DNA of 64,000 bases from Macrostomum hystrix (lineage: Eukaryota; Platyhelminthes; Macrostomidae). A program made the translations under genes and the position numbers. Numbering within the stretch: position 1 is the stretch's first letter; each line of letters opens with the position of its first letter. Location: contig CATNEN010000003.1 in the NCBI GenBank assembly GCA_950097015.1, positions 930,001 through 994,000 on the forward strand, in the 5' to 3' direction. The notes below the pieces were generated by a model, which had not been told where the DNA came from, searched no databases, and saw only the letters and a program-made list of their open reading frames with translations. Positions 1 to 10,933 of the stretch are shown piece by piece.

Positions 1-3000
1 TGTACTCGTAGCAGCAGTGTTCGATCTCTTTAGGCTCAGCAATAGCTACATAATTATCGTCCAACGACTTGGCCATCGAGGTGGACATTGACGACGATGT
101 TGAGCGAGATGGCGATGCCAACAGTAGAATGTGCGTAGTCGGCGATGGTGTGGAAGATCTGGCAGTCGGCAATTGCGAGTCAGTGTCAACAGCGATGCTA
201 ATTTTAGAAGGCGAAGACTTTTGCAATGCATGATGGTTACACCGACCGCGCAATGGTCGGTGCGGCGACGGCGAAGCGTTCTCCTTGTCGCCGTTGGCAC
301 AGCTGGCTGAATAGGTTGTAGTCTTCGCCGTCTGGCCGCCCAGACGAAGGAAGGCTGGCAGCTCGAGGTGCCGGGCGTCGATGCGACCTCGCTGATCCTC
401 CATGCGGCTGCCCTGGACTCGAGCCAGCAGCTCAACTAGCGAGTCATCCTTGGCGATATCAGAGACTTTAGAAACTGTCGCTGTTTGCGCTAACGCAGAT
501 GGCTGTTGCCATGGTAAAGCTGAGGCGGGGCGTCGAGGCGACGATGTTACGGGAGCAACGACTAAACCATGAGTTGATGGAGCCTGCATAGTTCAAGATA
601 TGTTTGGCTGAGTCTGAGGATCAGGGAATGTTTCTGCTCCAGTCTGAGGATCTGGGAATGTGTCTATTTCAGTCTGAGGATCTGGGAATGTGTCCATCCC
701 AGGCTGAGGATCGGGCAATGTGTCTGCTTCAGTCTGAGGATCTGAGAATGTGTCCGTCCCAGTCTGAGGATCGGGCAATGTGTCTGCTTCAGTCTGAGGA
801 TCTGGGAATGTGTCTGCTTCAGTCTGAGGATCTGGGAATGTGTCCGTCCCAGTCTGAGGATCGGGCAATGTGTCTGCTTCAGTCTGAGGATCTGGGAATG
901 TGTCCGTCCCAGTCTGAGGATCGGGCAATGTGTCCGTCCCAGTCTGAGGATCTGAGAATGTCTGCCTCAGTCTGAGGATCTGGGAATGTGTTAGTCCCAG
1001 TCTGGGGATGTGGGAATGTGTATACGCTTTAGTCAGAGGATCTGGGAATGTCAGCCTGAACCCAAAATCATTCAGTAATTTGTCGAACCTATACCTGTAG
1101 CTCGCAGATGCCCTCAGAGTCGAACACAACCAAGCCAGAGTCGATGGTTGAGGACATCCGTTTTGCGCTCCACTGACATCCTCCTAGCAACTGGGTCAAG
1201 CTGCTATTGGTTGGGTCTGGAAGGCATTGAAGACAATTAAATGATCTTTTAAAAAAAGACGATATGCTCTGGACCATTAGAGAACTTTGAAAATATTTGA
1301 CTCTATAACAAGATCCAAAGACTGTTTCATCACAGAGCTCATTTTTATTAAAACATGAAATGCTGCAGATACTTTCAGGCAAAAAATGACACGAAGCAAA
1401 GCTGGAGAAATCCTGCATTAAATAAAATACTTAATTAAGGTAACTAAAAATCAAGTAAAAACCATAGTCTCGGAGCTGAAATTCAGTGGCGAGGCCAAAC
1501 ATCGGAATTTACACTCATGAGGGCCTATCCCACTTTAAAGGCAGCTAATGAGAGTGTACACTGCTTGAAGATGGGCAAGTCAGGGCAGCTGTACACACCC
1601 TATCTGAGCGTGTTCCTGTGTTTAGGAGTCAGCGGAATGGGCAGAATTGCCAATCGAGAATCGTCAGTGCCAACAACCGAATGTAAATCATACCAGCTGT
1701 TTGAAATTGACAGCCAATAAAAATGCTTAGCTAAAACAGTCGACACAAAGTCAGTAAAAAAAGACATAAAATAGGACCATTCAACAAATAACAGGAGTTT
1801 TCAAACTTTAAAATAGTATCTAAGCTAGTTCTAGCGCCTAAGCTTGGAGGGCAGCGACACAATGCTAGGCCTACTAGGCCTCTGACCAATGATGGAACAG
1901 GACGATAGTGAGTCAGGGATTGAAACGGCTGCTGCTTCGGAGACGGCGACAATCCTTTGATCTGCAATTCGATAGCATCAATGAATAGCTACCGTGAAAT
2001 GGAGGCTAAATAGGAAAATAAATGTTTTAAAAATTCCCAGCTTTCTGATCCTGTCTATCAGTAGCCGAAGCTAAATGAGAACTTCTTTATTTGCTTCAGG
2101 AAGATCTAGCTCGCATGTCGCTCACGAATTGAAGGTCGGGGGTTCGATTCCCGACTCCACTGGAACAATTTGTGTCCTTTAGCAAGAAACTTAAATCAGC
2201 ATTGCTTCAGTTCACCCAGCTGTTAAATGGTTGCTAGCATTAGCTGGGATAATTGAGAATGGGTGTGGCTTTGCCCCTGTCTATGGAGCCGAAGCCATAG
2301 GACAATTCAAAGTTTATTACTAGCCCTAGTATCATCATAGTTTCTAGTAGTTTTTTTCGTAGCTATAAAAGAGTTACGAGTACGAGTAAGAGTACGAGTA
2401 AGAGTACGAGTAAGAGTAAGAGTACGAGTAAGAGTAAGAGTAAGAGTACGAGTAAGAGTACGAGTAAGAGTAAGAGTACGAGTAAGAGTACGAGTAAGAG
2501 TAAGAGTACGAGTAAGAGTACGAGTAAGAGTACGAGTAAGAGTAAGAGTACGAGTAAGAGTACGAGTAAGAGTACGAGTAAGAGTAAGAGTACGAGTAAG
2601 AGTACGAGTACGAGTAAGAGTAAGAGTACGAGTAAGAGTACGAGTAAGAGTACGAGTAAGAGTAAGAGTACGAGTACGAGTAAGAGTACGAGTAAGAGTA
2701 AGAGTACGAGTAAGAGTACGAGTAAGAGTAAGAGTACGAGTAAGAGTACGAGTAAGAGTACGAGTAAGAGTAAGAGTACGAGTAAGAGTAAGAGTAAGAG
2801 TACGAGTAAGAGTTTCTATTCTCGTAGTTTATTTGAAGCCATATGATAACTTCTAGAAGCTAATTCATAGCCGTAGTCAAATTTCTCATCACCAACGTTT
2901 GCGGTAGATTTTTAAAGCCACGACTTTCCAAGAATTTAACGAAATTCAAATTCGCGCATACTTTTAAAAGTGCACGCCGACATACGCATGAACAATTTGA

Positions 3001-4548
3001 GTAGAGTAGAACACAATATGCACTTCAGACAATAAAATCTGAGTAGCCTTACCAACTAGCAAGTCTTGGCCACACACAATAGCAAATTGTCGCCTATGAT
3101 CGGCACTAGTTAAGCGTCGATTATTGTCTAACAGAACGGCGTCTGCGGCGGCGACCGTAGCTGCGGAGTCCACTGGCACAGCCATGAGGCCATCACTAGC
3201 TAGGCCGTACCTGAGGCAAGCTGGCTTTATCGCGTCCCTCATCAATTCGCCTGCGTTGGCGCGAACAGCCAGCCAGACGGAGGCCGCCTCGCTGCTAGAC
3301 GACTGTCTCGAGACCGGACCAACGGATTCTGAGCCGCTTCGCTGACGCAACTGCTGCTGCTGCTGCAGCTGTGTTTGAGGCAGTCGGAATCCAACTAGGA
3401 GGTCAACTTTGCCACTAGAAGCTGACGCTGAAGATGCCGAAGAGGCAATCTGATCAACATCGTTGGCGCCATTCAACATTTTCGAGTAGCGCTTGCTTGA
3501 CCGGCCTAGATGAAGAATCAGTGACGGACTGTCCAATCAGATGCTTTGAAAGCAAACGGCCTGAATAATCTGATCCGAGGGATTACTCCTGTAGGGTCTG
3601 AGGGAATCCACCTGAAGGATCTGAGGGAATCCTCCTATAGGATTTGAGGGAATCCTCCTGAAGGATCTGAGGGAATCCTCCTGAAGGATCTGAGGGAATC
3701 CTCCTGAAGGATCTGAGGGAATCCTCCTGAAGGATCTGAGGGAATCCTCCTGAAGGATCCGAGGGATTCATCCTATAGGATCTAAGGGGAATCCTCCTGA
3801 AGGATCTGAGGGAATCCTCCTGAAGGATCTGAGGGAATCCTCCTGAAGGATCCGAGGGATTCATCCTATAGGATCTGAGGGAATCCTCCTGAAGGATCTG
3901 AGGGAATCCTCCTGAAGGATCCGAGGGAATCCTCCTATAGGATCTGAGGGAATCCTCCTGAAGGATCTGAGGGAATCCTCCTGAAGGATCTGAGGGAATC
4001 CTCCTGAAGGATCTGAGGGAATCCTCCTGAAGGATCCGAGGGAATCCTCCTATAGGATCTGAGGGAATCCTCCTGAAGGATCTGAGGGAATCCTCCTGAA
4101 GGATCCGAGGGAATCCTCCTATAGGATTTGAGGGAATCCTCCTGTAGGATCTGAGGGATTCCTCCTAAAGTATCTGAAGGATTCCTTCTAAAGTATCTGA
4201 AAGATTCCTCCTAAAGTATCTGAATGATTCCTCCTAAAGTATCCGAAGGATTCTTCCTGAAGGATTTCAGTGATCCCTTGTTAAGGATCTTTCAAAATAT
4301 TCTTCTTAAAGGAAGAAATGAATTTCTCAGGACTTAGGATTTATCACAATAAATCTTTCCGTTAGTTCCTGCAATCCTTGAGGAGGAAGTGTCTGTGATT
4401 GACTTTTCACCTACCGCGCATCAGGGAAGCCAAAAAGCCACGTCCGGAACGCTGCTGCGGCTGCTGCTGCTTATTGCCGCTACTGTCAGTGCTGCCACTC
4501 AGTGATACAACGCTTCTAGTAGCGGAGGAAGTTTTAACGAGATTGTGT

Positions 4549-4583
<35 letters not shown>

Positions 4584-7500
4584 GTCATTGGCCGCTAGAG
4601 GCAGCGGACGCGACTGCAGTTCGCACAGTAGGCAGTCTTTATAAAGCTGAGATTTCAAAAATCTAGCATAACTGTCCATGCGCATCAGATTGAATATGTG
4701 CTGCTGGGCCGCGTCAAACAGGGTCATCGGAGGCTGCTGCTGCTCAGACAGGCAAGCCTGAATTGAGGCCACAGTGCAGCTGTCAATGTTGACACTGGAC
4801 GGAGCGTTGGGGCCGACATAGGTGGCGCAGATGCTGTTAGCTGTGGATTGGATCTGGAATTAGAAAATAATCAAGTGCCACTAAATCAGTCAGAACCCGA
4901 AGTATCAAAAGCAGAAGTACTTGAAAATTTAGAACCTGAAGTTAGGCTGAAGTACCTGAAGTCTTGAAACCTGAAGGCTGAAGTAACTGAACTTTCACAA
5001 CCTGAAGGCTGAAGTACTTGAAGTTTTAGCACCTGAAGGCTGGAGTACCTGAAGTTTTAGAACCTGAAGGCTGGAGTACCTGAAGTTTTAGAACCTGAAG
5101 GCTGGAGTACCTGAAGTTTTAGAACCTGAAGGCTGGAGTACCTGAAGTTTTAGAACCTGAAGGCTTGAGTACCTGAAGTTTTAGAACCTGAAGGCTTGAG
5201 TACCTGAAGTTTTAGAACGTGAAGGCTGGACTACCTGAAGTTTTAGAACCTGAAGGCTTGAGTACCTGAAGTTTTAGAACGTGAAGGCTTGAGTACCTGA
5301 AGTTTTAGAACGTGAAGGCTGGACTACCTGAAGTTTTAGAACCTGAAGGCTGGACTACCTGAAGTTTTAGAACCTGAAGTCTGGAGTGTCTGAAGTTTTA
5401 GAACCTGAAGGCTTGAGTACCTGAAGTTTTAGAACGTGAAGGCTGGAGTGTCTGAAGTTTTAGAACGTGAAGGCTGGAGTACCTGAAGTTTTAGAACCTG
5501 AAGGCTGGAGTACCTGAAGTTTTAGAACCTGAAGGCTGGAGTACCTGAAGTTTTAGAACGTGAAGGCTGGAGTGTCTGAAGTTTTAGAACGTGAAGGCTG
5601 GACTACCTGAAGTTTTAGAACCTGAAGGCTGGAGTACCTGAAGTAAGAAATCGTCAACCAACTCACCAGCTGAGCATCATCGAGTCGACGAAAAGTCTCC
5701 ACAGCCAGCCAGAAGGCGATGTTCTCATCGCTGAATTCCAGCCGCAGAAAGTCGGTGAAGACTCGAACGCCGGCCGGATCGGCCAGCAGATGCCTGAGAC
5801 CGGTGGCCCATTTGGCTACGCTGCTGGCTGCTTGAGGTTCGGGTTCGGCACCCAGAGCACTGAGATTGCGTTCACTTGAGGCCAGAGAACTGTTGAGCTG
5901 CTGCTGCGGCTGCTGCTGCTGATGCTGCTGGTGTCGCTGATTGACAGAGGAGCTGACATTGTACCGATCCGGAGTGGCTGCTGCGATGGCGCCGGAAGGG
6001 GCTATGTCAAGGTCTGATCCGTTGCTAGTTAGACTCTACAATCGGGTCATAGGGAGTGGGGTGGATGGCTTAGATACTAGGAGTTTTGTTTATTATAAGG
6101 GATTGTAAGAAATATGAATTTATTACGATTTTTTCTGATCTTATCAACAATAACATCGCTATTCTTGGAATATAACAGAATATTTTGCGCGGCGCATTTG
6201 AAAGGCTGCGTACAGCTCTTCAGTCCATGGACTGGAAGGACGCCGCAACCACCCTTAATTACCCCAGCTGATGCTGGTACCCATTTAACAGCTGGGTAAA
6301 GGGGATGGGTGGCAGAGCGGTTAACGCGTTCCTGAGCTCGTTTCCGCGGTGAGGGCACATTCATTTAGGGCGCAGCCGCGGAGAGAAGGCTTGGGGGCTT
6401 GTCGTGCAATTTACGCCCTTGAGGGCCAACCTAAGAGGCACAGTGAGAGTGTACACTGCCTGACAATGAGAAAGTCAGGCCAGATAAGCGTGTGCCTGCG
6501 TACAGTACCTGTGTGCGTGAGTGCTCAGGAGTCAGCGAAATGGGCAGAATCCCCACCTCGCTGGCTGCGGGTCTAGTGTCACCAAATGGTGTGCCAATTT
6601 CGAAATAAATAAAATAGCAGAGCAAAAACTTTTTTAAACATGCTTAATTAAGGGGCGACTGACAAAATGTGACAACACAGAGTCGAGAGCAATCTCTCAG
6701 AACACTGACTGACAAATGCTCAGTTGCAATGATTCCTGGATCTAGAGTTTTAAACTCTAGACCTCCAAGTCTCACCTCCGTAGACATGGCCATGGAGCGT
6801 CGACGAAGTCGCCTAAACGAGCCAGACGCACCGCGAGCGAATCGTCGAAGGAGCGACTCCGTTGTTGCCATCGAGGAGGGCGACTGCGGCGGCGGCGGCG
6901 GCTGCTGCTGCTGCGAATTTGGCGCCATCGGAGGCGGCAGAGGCACTTTAAAAGTGGCCATCGGCACCGTTGCTAATGGCAACCCTACGCTAGACCTGGA
7001 CGCAGTTGAAATCGACGTCGTCGTAGACGAAGCTTGCGACGATCGCCGACGATTCACTCGCCAAGCCGACAGAGGCCGCAGGGCAGTCAGCACCGGAGCC
7101 GAGTCCGGTGGAAAAGAATCACAACAACAGCTGCTGCTGCTGCTTGGCTTGCCGCAGACAATGCCAAAAGCGGCAGCCCATTGAGAGTGCGCACAATGAC
7201 TAGCAGCTAACTGAGAATTGGCATAGAAGCCGTGAACTGTGAGACCAGGTGACCCGCCAACGCCTCCAGCCAGGAGGCCGAAATAGGCGGCGTCCAGCGA
7301 ATGCCTTCCTGCCAGCAGCAGAGCCTGGCTAGAGCCCATGCTACTACTGTGAGTAGTAGATAGGCGAAATAGGCACCGACCGGAGCAGCTGGTCAGCACA
7401 ATGCTAACAATGCCGCCGCTGTTCTCATCGGTACTGCTGCCCGAATCTTCCAGTTCATTGTCAAGGCGCCTATTCTCTACTGAATCGTTTGCATCTTCAT

Positions 7501-9031
7501 CGTTGATGTCCAGAGTGGCGAGGGTGACGCCGCGCGCCTCAGTCTTGAGTCGGGCAACGGCTGCGGCTAAGGCGCGAGTTGAAATTGTGTTAGAATCGCT
7601 GCCAGCTGGTATGGGAGGAATGCTGAGCGAGCCGATGTAGCTCAGAACGAATTTGTGACGACAAATCACACGCCTGCGGTGCGGCTGAAGCTGCGGATTT
7701 GAGCGCCGGCTTCTCTGCTGCTGGCGACCCCGACTGCCGGTCACCTGTTCGTAGCGAGCCTCCGGCCCGATGATGCGAGGATCCGCAGCTGCGGTGACCG
7801 ACCGGGGAGGCAGGGGTGGCGGCGGCGGCGGCGGCTGAAGGATCGCTTGATTGGACTGAAAATGTTTGCCAATTGGTAAAACGTAGGACATTGCGTACTG
7901 AGCCTAGCTTAGCCCAGATACCGTATCTACTCAACAGCCCACCTATCTACTAAGCAGCCCACTTGTCTACTAAGCAGCCCACCTATCTACTAAGCAGCCC
8001 ACCTATCTACTCAACAGCCCACCTATCTACTCAACAGCCCACCTATCTACTAAGCAGCCCAGCTATCTACTAAGCAGCCCACCTATCTACTAAGCAGCCC
8101 ACCTATCTACTCAACAGCCCACCTATCTACTAAGCAGCCCACCTATCTACTTAACAGCCCACCTATCTACTAAGCAGCCCACCTATCTACTTAACAGCCC
8201 ACCTATCTACTTAACAGCCCACCTATCTACTAAGCAGCCTACCTATCTACACAACAGCCCACCTATCTACTCAACAGCCCACCTATCTACTCAACAACCC
8301 ACCTATCTACTAAGCAGCCCACCTATCTACTCAACAGCCCACTTATCTACTCAACAGCCCACCTATCTACTCAACAGCCCACCTATCTACTAAGCAGCCC
8401 ACCTATCTACTAAACAGCATGTCTATCTACTAAGAAGCTTACTTATCTACTAAGCAGCCTACCTATCTACTAAACAGCCTAACTATCTACTAAGCAGCCT
8501 ACCTATCTACCAAACAATCTATCTACAAAGCAGCCTACCTATCTAATAAACAGCCTAACTATCTACTAAGCAGCCTACCTATCTACCAAACAATCTATCT
8601 ACTAAGCAGCCTAACTATCTAATAAACAGCCCACCTATCTAATAAACAGCCCACCTATCTAATAAACAGCCCACCTATCTAATAAACAGTCTAACTATCT
8701 ACAAAGCAATCAAACTAGCAGCTAGTCATTCCCCTTCCAAACCAACCGGTGCCACCAGCAGGGTGAGCACTCCGCCGCATCGGGCGATGACAGCGGCGAC
8801 ATCATCGTGAGCCAGGCCGTGCACGGAGGTCCCGTTGACGCCCAGCAGAGCGTCGCCAGGCCTCAGGGCGGCGGCATCGGCCGGACTGCCGGGCACAATG
8901 CAGCTAAGCATGCAGGGCGCCTGGCCGTTGATGGTAAAGCCGAAGCCGATGCGGGATCTCGTCAGCTGGACTGTGCGGGTGCGGCTGTGCTGTGACGACT
9001 GCATGGCGGCCGCGACTGGTGCCGCGTTCAT
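1..9031 (-). CDS. RGS12: RGS12-like regulator of G-protein signalling, 3' end beyond window
   Basis: Proposed exons: 9031-8747, 7855-6776, 6035-5667, 4853-4411, 3528-3053, 1961-1875, 1183-1095 and 583-<1; phases agree at every junction. Domains in order: PDZ (about residues 17-93, GFGFTINGQAPCMLSCIV), PTB-like (from about 160, FVLSYIGSL), RGS split over exons 3 and 4 (VFTDFLRLEFSDENIAFW, then AQQHIFNLMRMDSYARFLKS), a Ras-binding-like segment in exon 5, and a GoLoco motif in the last exon (ARVQGSRMEDQR, positions about 387-450). This order is diagnostic of RGS12. Family role: GTPase activation of Galpha-i/o through RGS, GDP-dissociation inhibition through GoLoco, and Ras/MAPK scaffolding at the membrane. 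The start is the ATG at 9031, 16 residues before the PDZ; an in-frame extension upstream is possible. Polyglutamine tracts occur in exons 3-5. Exons 6 and 7 are the weakest calls; their ends were chosen on phase and coding look. Introns 1, 3, 4, 5 and 7 hold minisatellites and introns 2, 5 and 6 hold SINE pieces. Confidence 0.88.
602..1055. repeat. 30-bp minisatellite, RGS12 intron 7
   Basis: About 15 copies of a 30-bp unit containing CAGTCTGAGGATCTGGGAAT. Both strands are open in one frame, producing spurious 123- to 178-codon frames. Confidence 0.95.
1495..1735 (+). mobile_element. SINE family B, 3' fragment
   Basis: It contains AATGAGAGTGTACACTGC, GGGCAAGTCAGGGCAG, GGAGTCAGCGGAATGGGCAG and an A-rich end, matching the 3' two thirds of the copy at 6302. 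The tRNA-like head is missing. In RGS12 intron 6. Confidence 0.6.
2090..2330 (+). mobile_element. tRNA-derived SINE, family A
   Basis: A B-box-like GGTTCGATTCC sits in a tRNA-like head (GGTCGGGGGTTCGATTCCCG). It is followed by the family body TTCACCCAGCTGTTAAATGG and a tail with CCGAAGCC. It lies in an intron of the RGS12-like gene. The same head or body recurs at 6185-6300, 33046-33290 and 47848-47930. Confidence 0.75.
2371..2813. repeat. Two-hexamer array (GAGTAC / GAGTAA), RGS12 intron 5
   Basis: About 74 hexamers, all either GAGTAC or GAGTAA, in irregular order. Third to sixth order blocks repeat within the array. No other hexamer interrupts it. Confidence 0.97.
3582..4265. repeat. 23-bp minisatellite, RGS12 intron 4
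   Basis: About 29 copies of a unit with GGATCTGAGGGAATCCTCCT. Variants CTATAGGAT and CTGAAGGAT alternate, and the right end (4150-4260) is decayed. The unit is partly self-complementary (GGAT...ATCC). Confidence 0.95.
4925..5645. repeat. 31-bp minisatellite, RGS12 intron 3
   Basis: About 23 copies containing CCTGAAGTTTTAGAACCTGA, with variants AACGTGAAGG and GGACTACC. It ends 16 bp from the 5' splice site of the intron (plus-strand coordinate 5666). Confidence 0.95.
6185..6300 (-). mobile_element. SINE family A, 3' body fragment
   Basis: Reverse complement of the family body: ACCCAGCTGTTAAATGGGTA, then CAGTCCATGGACTG and the GCGCCGCGCAA end. It abuts a family B SINE at 6302 head-to-tail, in opposite orientation, inside RGS12 intron 2. 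Confidence 0.75.
6302..6615 (+). mobile_element. tRNA-derived SINE, family B, near full length
   Basis: The head GGGTGGCAGAGCGGTTAACG resembles a Ser/Leu-type tRNA A box. It is followed by GCAGCCGCGGAGAGAAGGCT, GAGAGTGTACACTGCCTGAC and CGCTGGCTGCGGGTCTAGTG, ending in an A-rich AAATAAATAAAATAG. Located in RGS12 intron 2. The other copies are identified by these blocks. Confidence 0.8.
7925..8715. repeat. 20-bp minisatellite, RGS12 intron 1
   Basis: About 39 copies of CCACCTATCTACTAAGCAGC and close variants (TCAACAGC, TTAACAGC). Divergence increases toward 8700. It fills 88% of the intron. Confidence 0.96.
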
Positions 9032-9061
9032 GGCTGCCCCGACTGCTGCAAGGGCGAGGGT

Positions 9062-9375
9062 GACATTTTTCTGAGTCTGACAAATTTGGGAGTGACATTT
9101 TTTGGTTTGGAGAATTCGGGAGTGACATTTTTGGGTTTGGAGAATTCGGGAGTGACATTTTTGGGCTTTGAGAATTTGGGAGTGACATTTTTGGGTTTGG
9201 AGAATGCGGGAGTGACACATTTTGGTCTCAAAAAAATTAGGAGTGACATTTTTATGTCTTAAGTATCGGGGAGTGAAGATTTTGGGTCTCAAGTATCCGG
9301 GAGTGACATTTTCTACTCTGAAGTATCGGGGAATCCCTTTTAAGAGTCTGAAAAATGTAGGAGTCACATTTTTAG
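9062..9375. repeat. ~30-bp degenerate minisatellite upstream of RGS12 PDZ exon
   Basis: About 10 copies with GGGAGTGACATTTTTGGG, increasingly diverged to the right. It lies just 5' of the first coding exon, in either a 5' intron or the promoter region. Confidence 0.85.
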
Positions 9376-10254
9376 TCTGCATGACGGAGTGAAATTTCTG
9401 CAACAACAACCCTGCACTGATAAAGTGTGAAGCTGGAAAAACAGAAGTCAATTGACTATTTCCAAAATATGTATTTTTTTAACGCAGATAATAATGCAGT
9501 GACTTTGGCTGACAAATGAATAGCTGAAATTCACGATGTGAGAATATGTGATAGATCAAATTAGTTTCGTTGTTTAGTAAAGCAAAAAAATGGGTTACAA
9601 AAATGCTATACCAACTTCTTTTTTATGTTTTAAAGAATCACATATTAGAAATTTAAGTCTAATATTCAAGCTCCATCATTTCGTAGGACTAAAAATTACC
9701 CGCTATAAAAACTACAGATAAAAAATAAAATTACAATGCGTGTTACATTTTGTATTGGAGAAATCGAATAAAATTAGCATTGAGTTGCCTGCTTAGCAAA
9801 CTTTGTTAAACCTAAAGCGATTTAATATTAACAATAAAAGCATTCAGGGCAAAACTTGAAAAGCAAGCACAAGGTGAAAACTTAAAACAGAGGAAAGACT
9901 CACGCACAGATATAAGCAGCAGCTGTGTTGATAAATAAGAAAAAAACTACTGCGCGAGAAACTATAAGGAAAATCCCGATAAAAGAGCACAGCGTTGCCT
10001 TAGAGAAATAATAGAATAAAAAACTTTTAGGCACAAAAATTAGGACGCTATTCTAAGAAAAGTGACTAAATTTGGAATGTGCAGTTATTATCATTCCTTT
10101 CATTGCAAAATAGGAGTGGTAGGACTAGAGAAAACGATAATGAGATAAGAAAAAAATGCACAAAAAGAAAAATGAGAGGAAAGGGAGAGGGGAAGTGGCG
10201 GGACGCGAAGATGGCGAGCTGGAGGGGAAAAGAGAATGGGGTTAAGAAAGAGGG

Positions 10255-10612
10255 GTTAAAAAGGGAGAGGGGTAGAAGGGTAGAGACGAGAGGGAGATGG
10301 GTAGAGGGAGAGGGGTAGAGGGGTAGAGAGAGAGGGTTAGAGGGAGAGGGGTAGAGGGAGAGTGAGAGGGGTAGAGAAAGAGGGTTAGAGGGAGAGGGGT
10401 AGAGAGGGAGAGGGGTAGACGGAGAGGGGTAGAGGGGTAGAGAGAGAGGGTTAGAGGGAGAGGGGTAGAGGGGTAGAGAAAGAGGGTTAGAGGGAGAGGG
10501 GTAGAGAGGGAGAGGGGTAGAGGGAGAGGGGTAGAGGGGTAGAGAAAGAGGGTTACAGTTAGAGGGGTAGAGGGAGAAGGGTAGAAGGAAAGTGGTAGAA
10601 GTATAGGAGCGG
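10255..10612. repeat. Polypurine tract with GAGAGGGGTAGAGG repeats
   Basis: Almost pure purine on the plus strand, built from AGAGGGGTAGAGG and GAGGGTTAGAGG blocks, irregular in period. It lies between the PASK stop codon and the RGS12 start. Confidence 0.9.
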
Positions 10613-10933
10613 AGAGGGAGACGGGAAGAGGAGAGGAGAACAGGGAAAGGGAAGGGAGAAAGGGAAAAGAAGAAAGAGGAAAACAAGTAGAAACAAGTAA
10701 GGGAGAGAAGGGAAGCATGCAAATTGTTGTAAAGACGGCAGTGCGCAGAAGCTAGCCAAAATATTCAAGAAAAAAAGTGAGAGCACAAATAATCCATAAA
10801 AATAGGAGACCATGCAATTGGAACAGCCTGCTTGCACACATTTACTAAAATAAGTGACCTATTTAAAACAATAATAACAATGGATGTGATAAGAATTTTG
10901 TCACGCTGCAAAGCGAGCTACAAAGGTACAAAG

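Larger units (their letters stand above)
9032..10933. other. Intergenic: RGS12 5' side / PASK 3' side
   Basis: It contains the degenerate 30-bp array, an AT-rich stretch (9480-10060) and the polypurine tract. No further coding exon was seen. Confidence 0.7.

Noticed and set aside
6349..6576. 75-codon frame
   Set aside because: Entirely inside a SINE family B copy.
10066..10722. 218-codon Ser/Pro/Leu-rich frame
   Set aside because: Reading of the polypurine tract from its complementary strand; no coding features.
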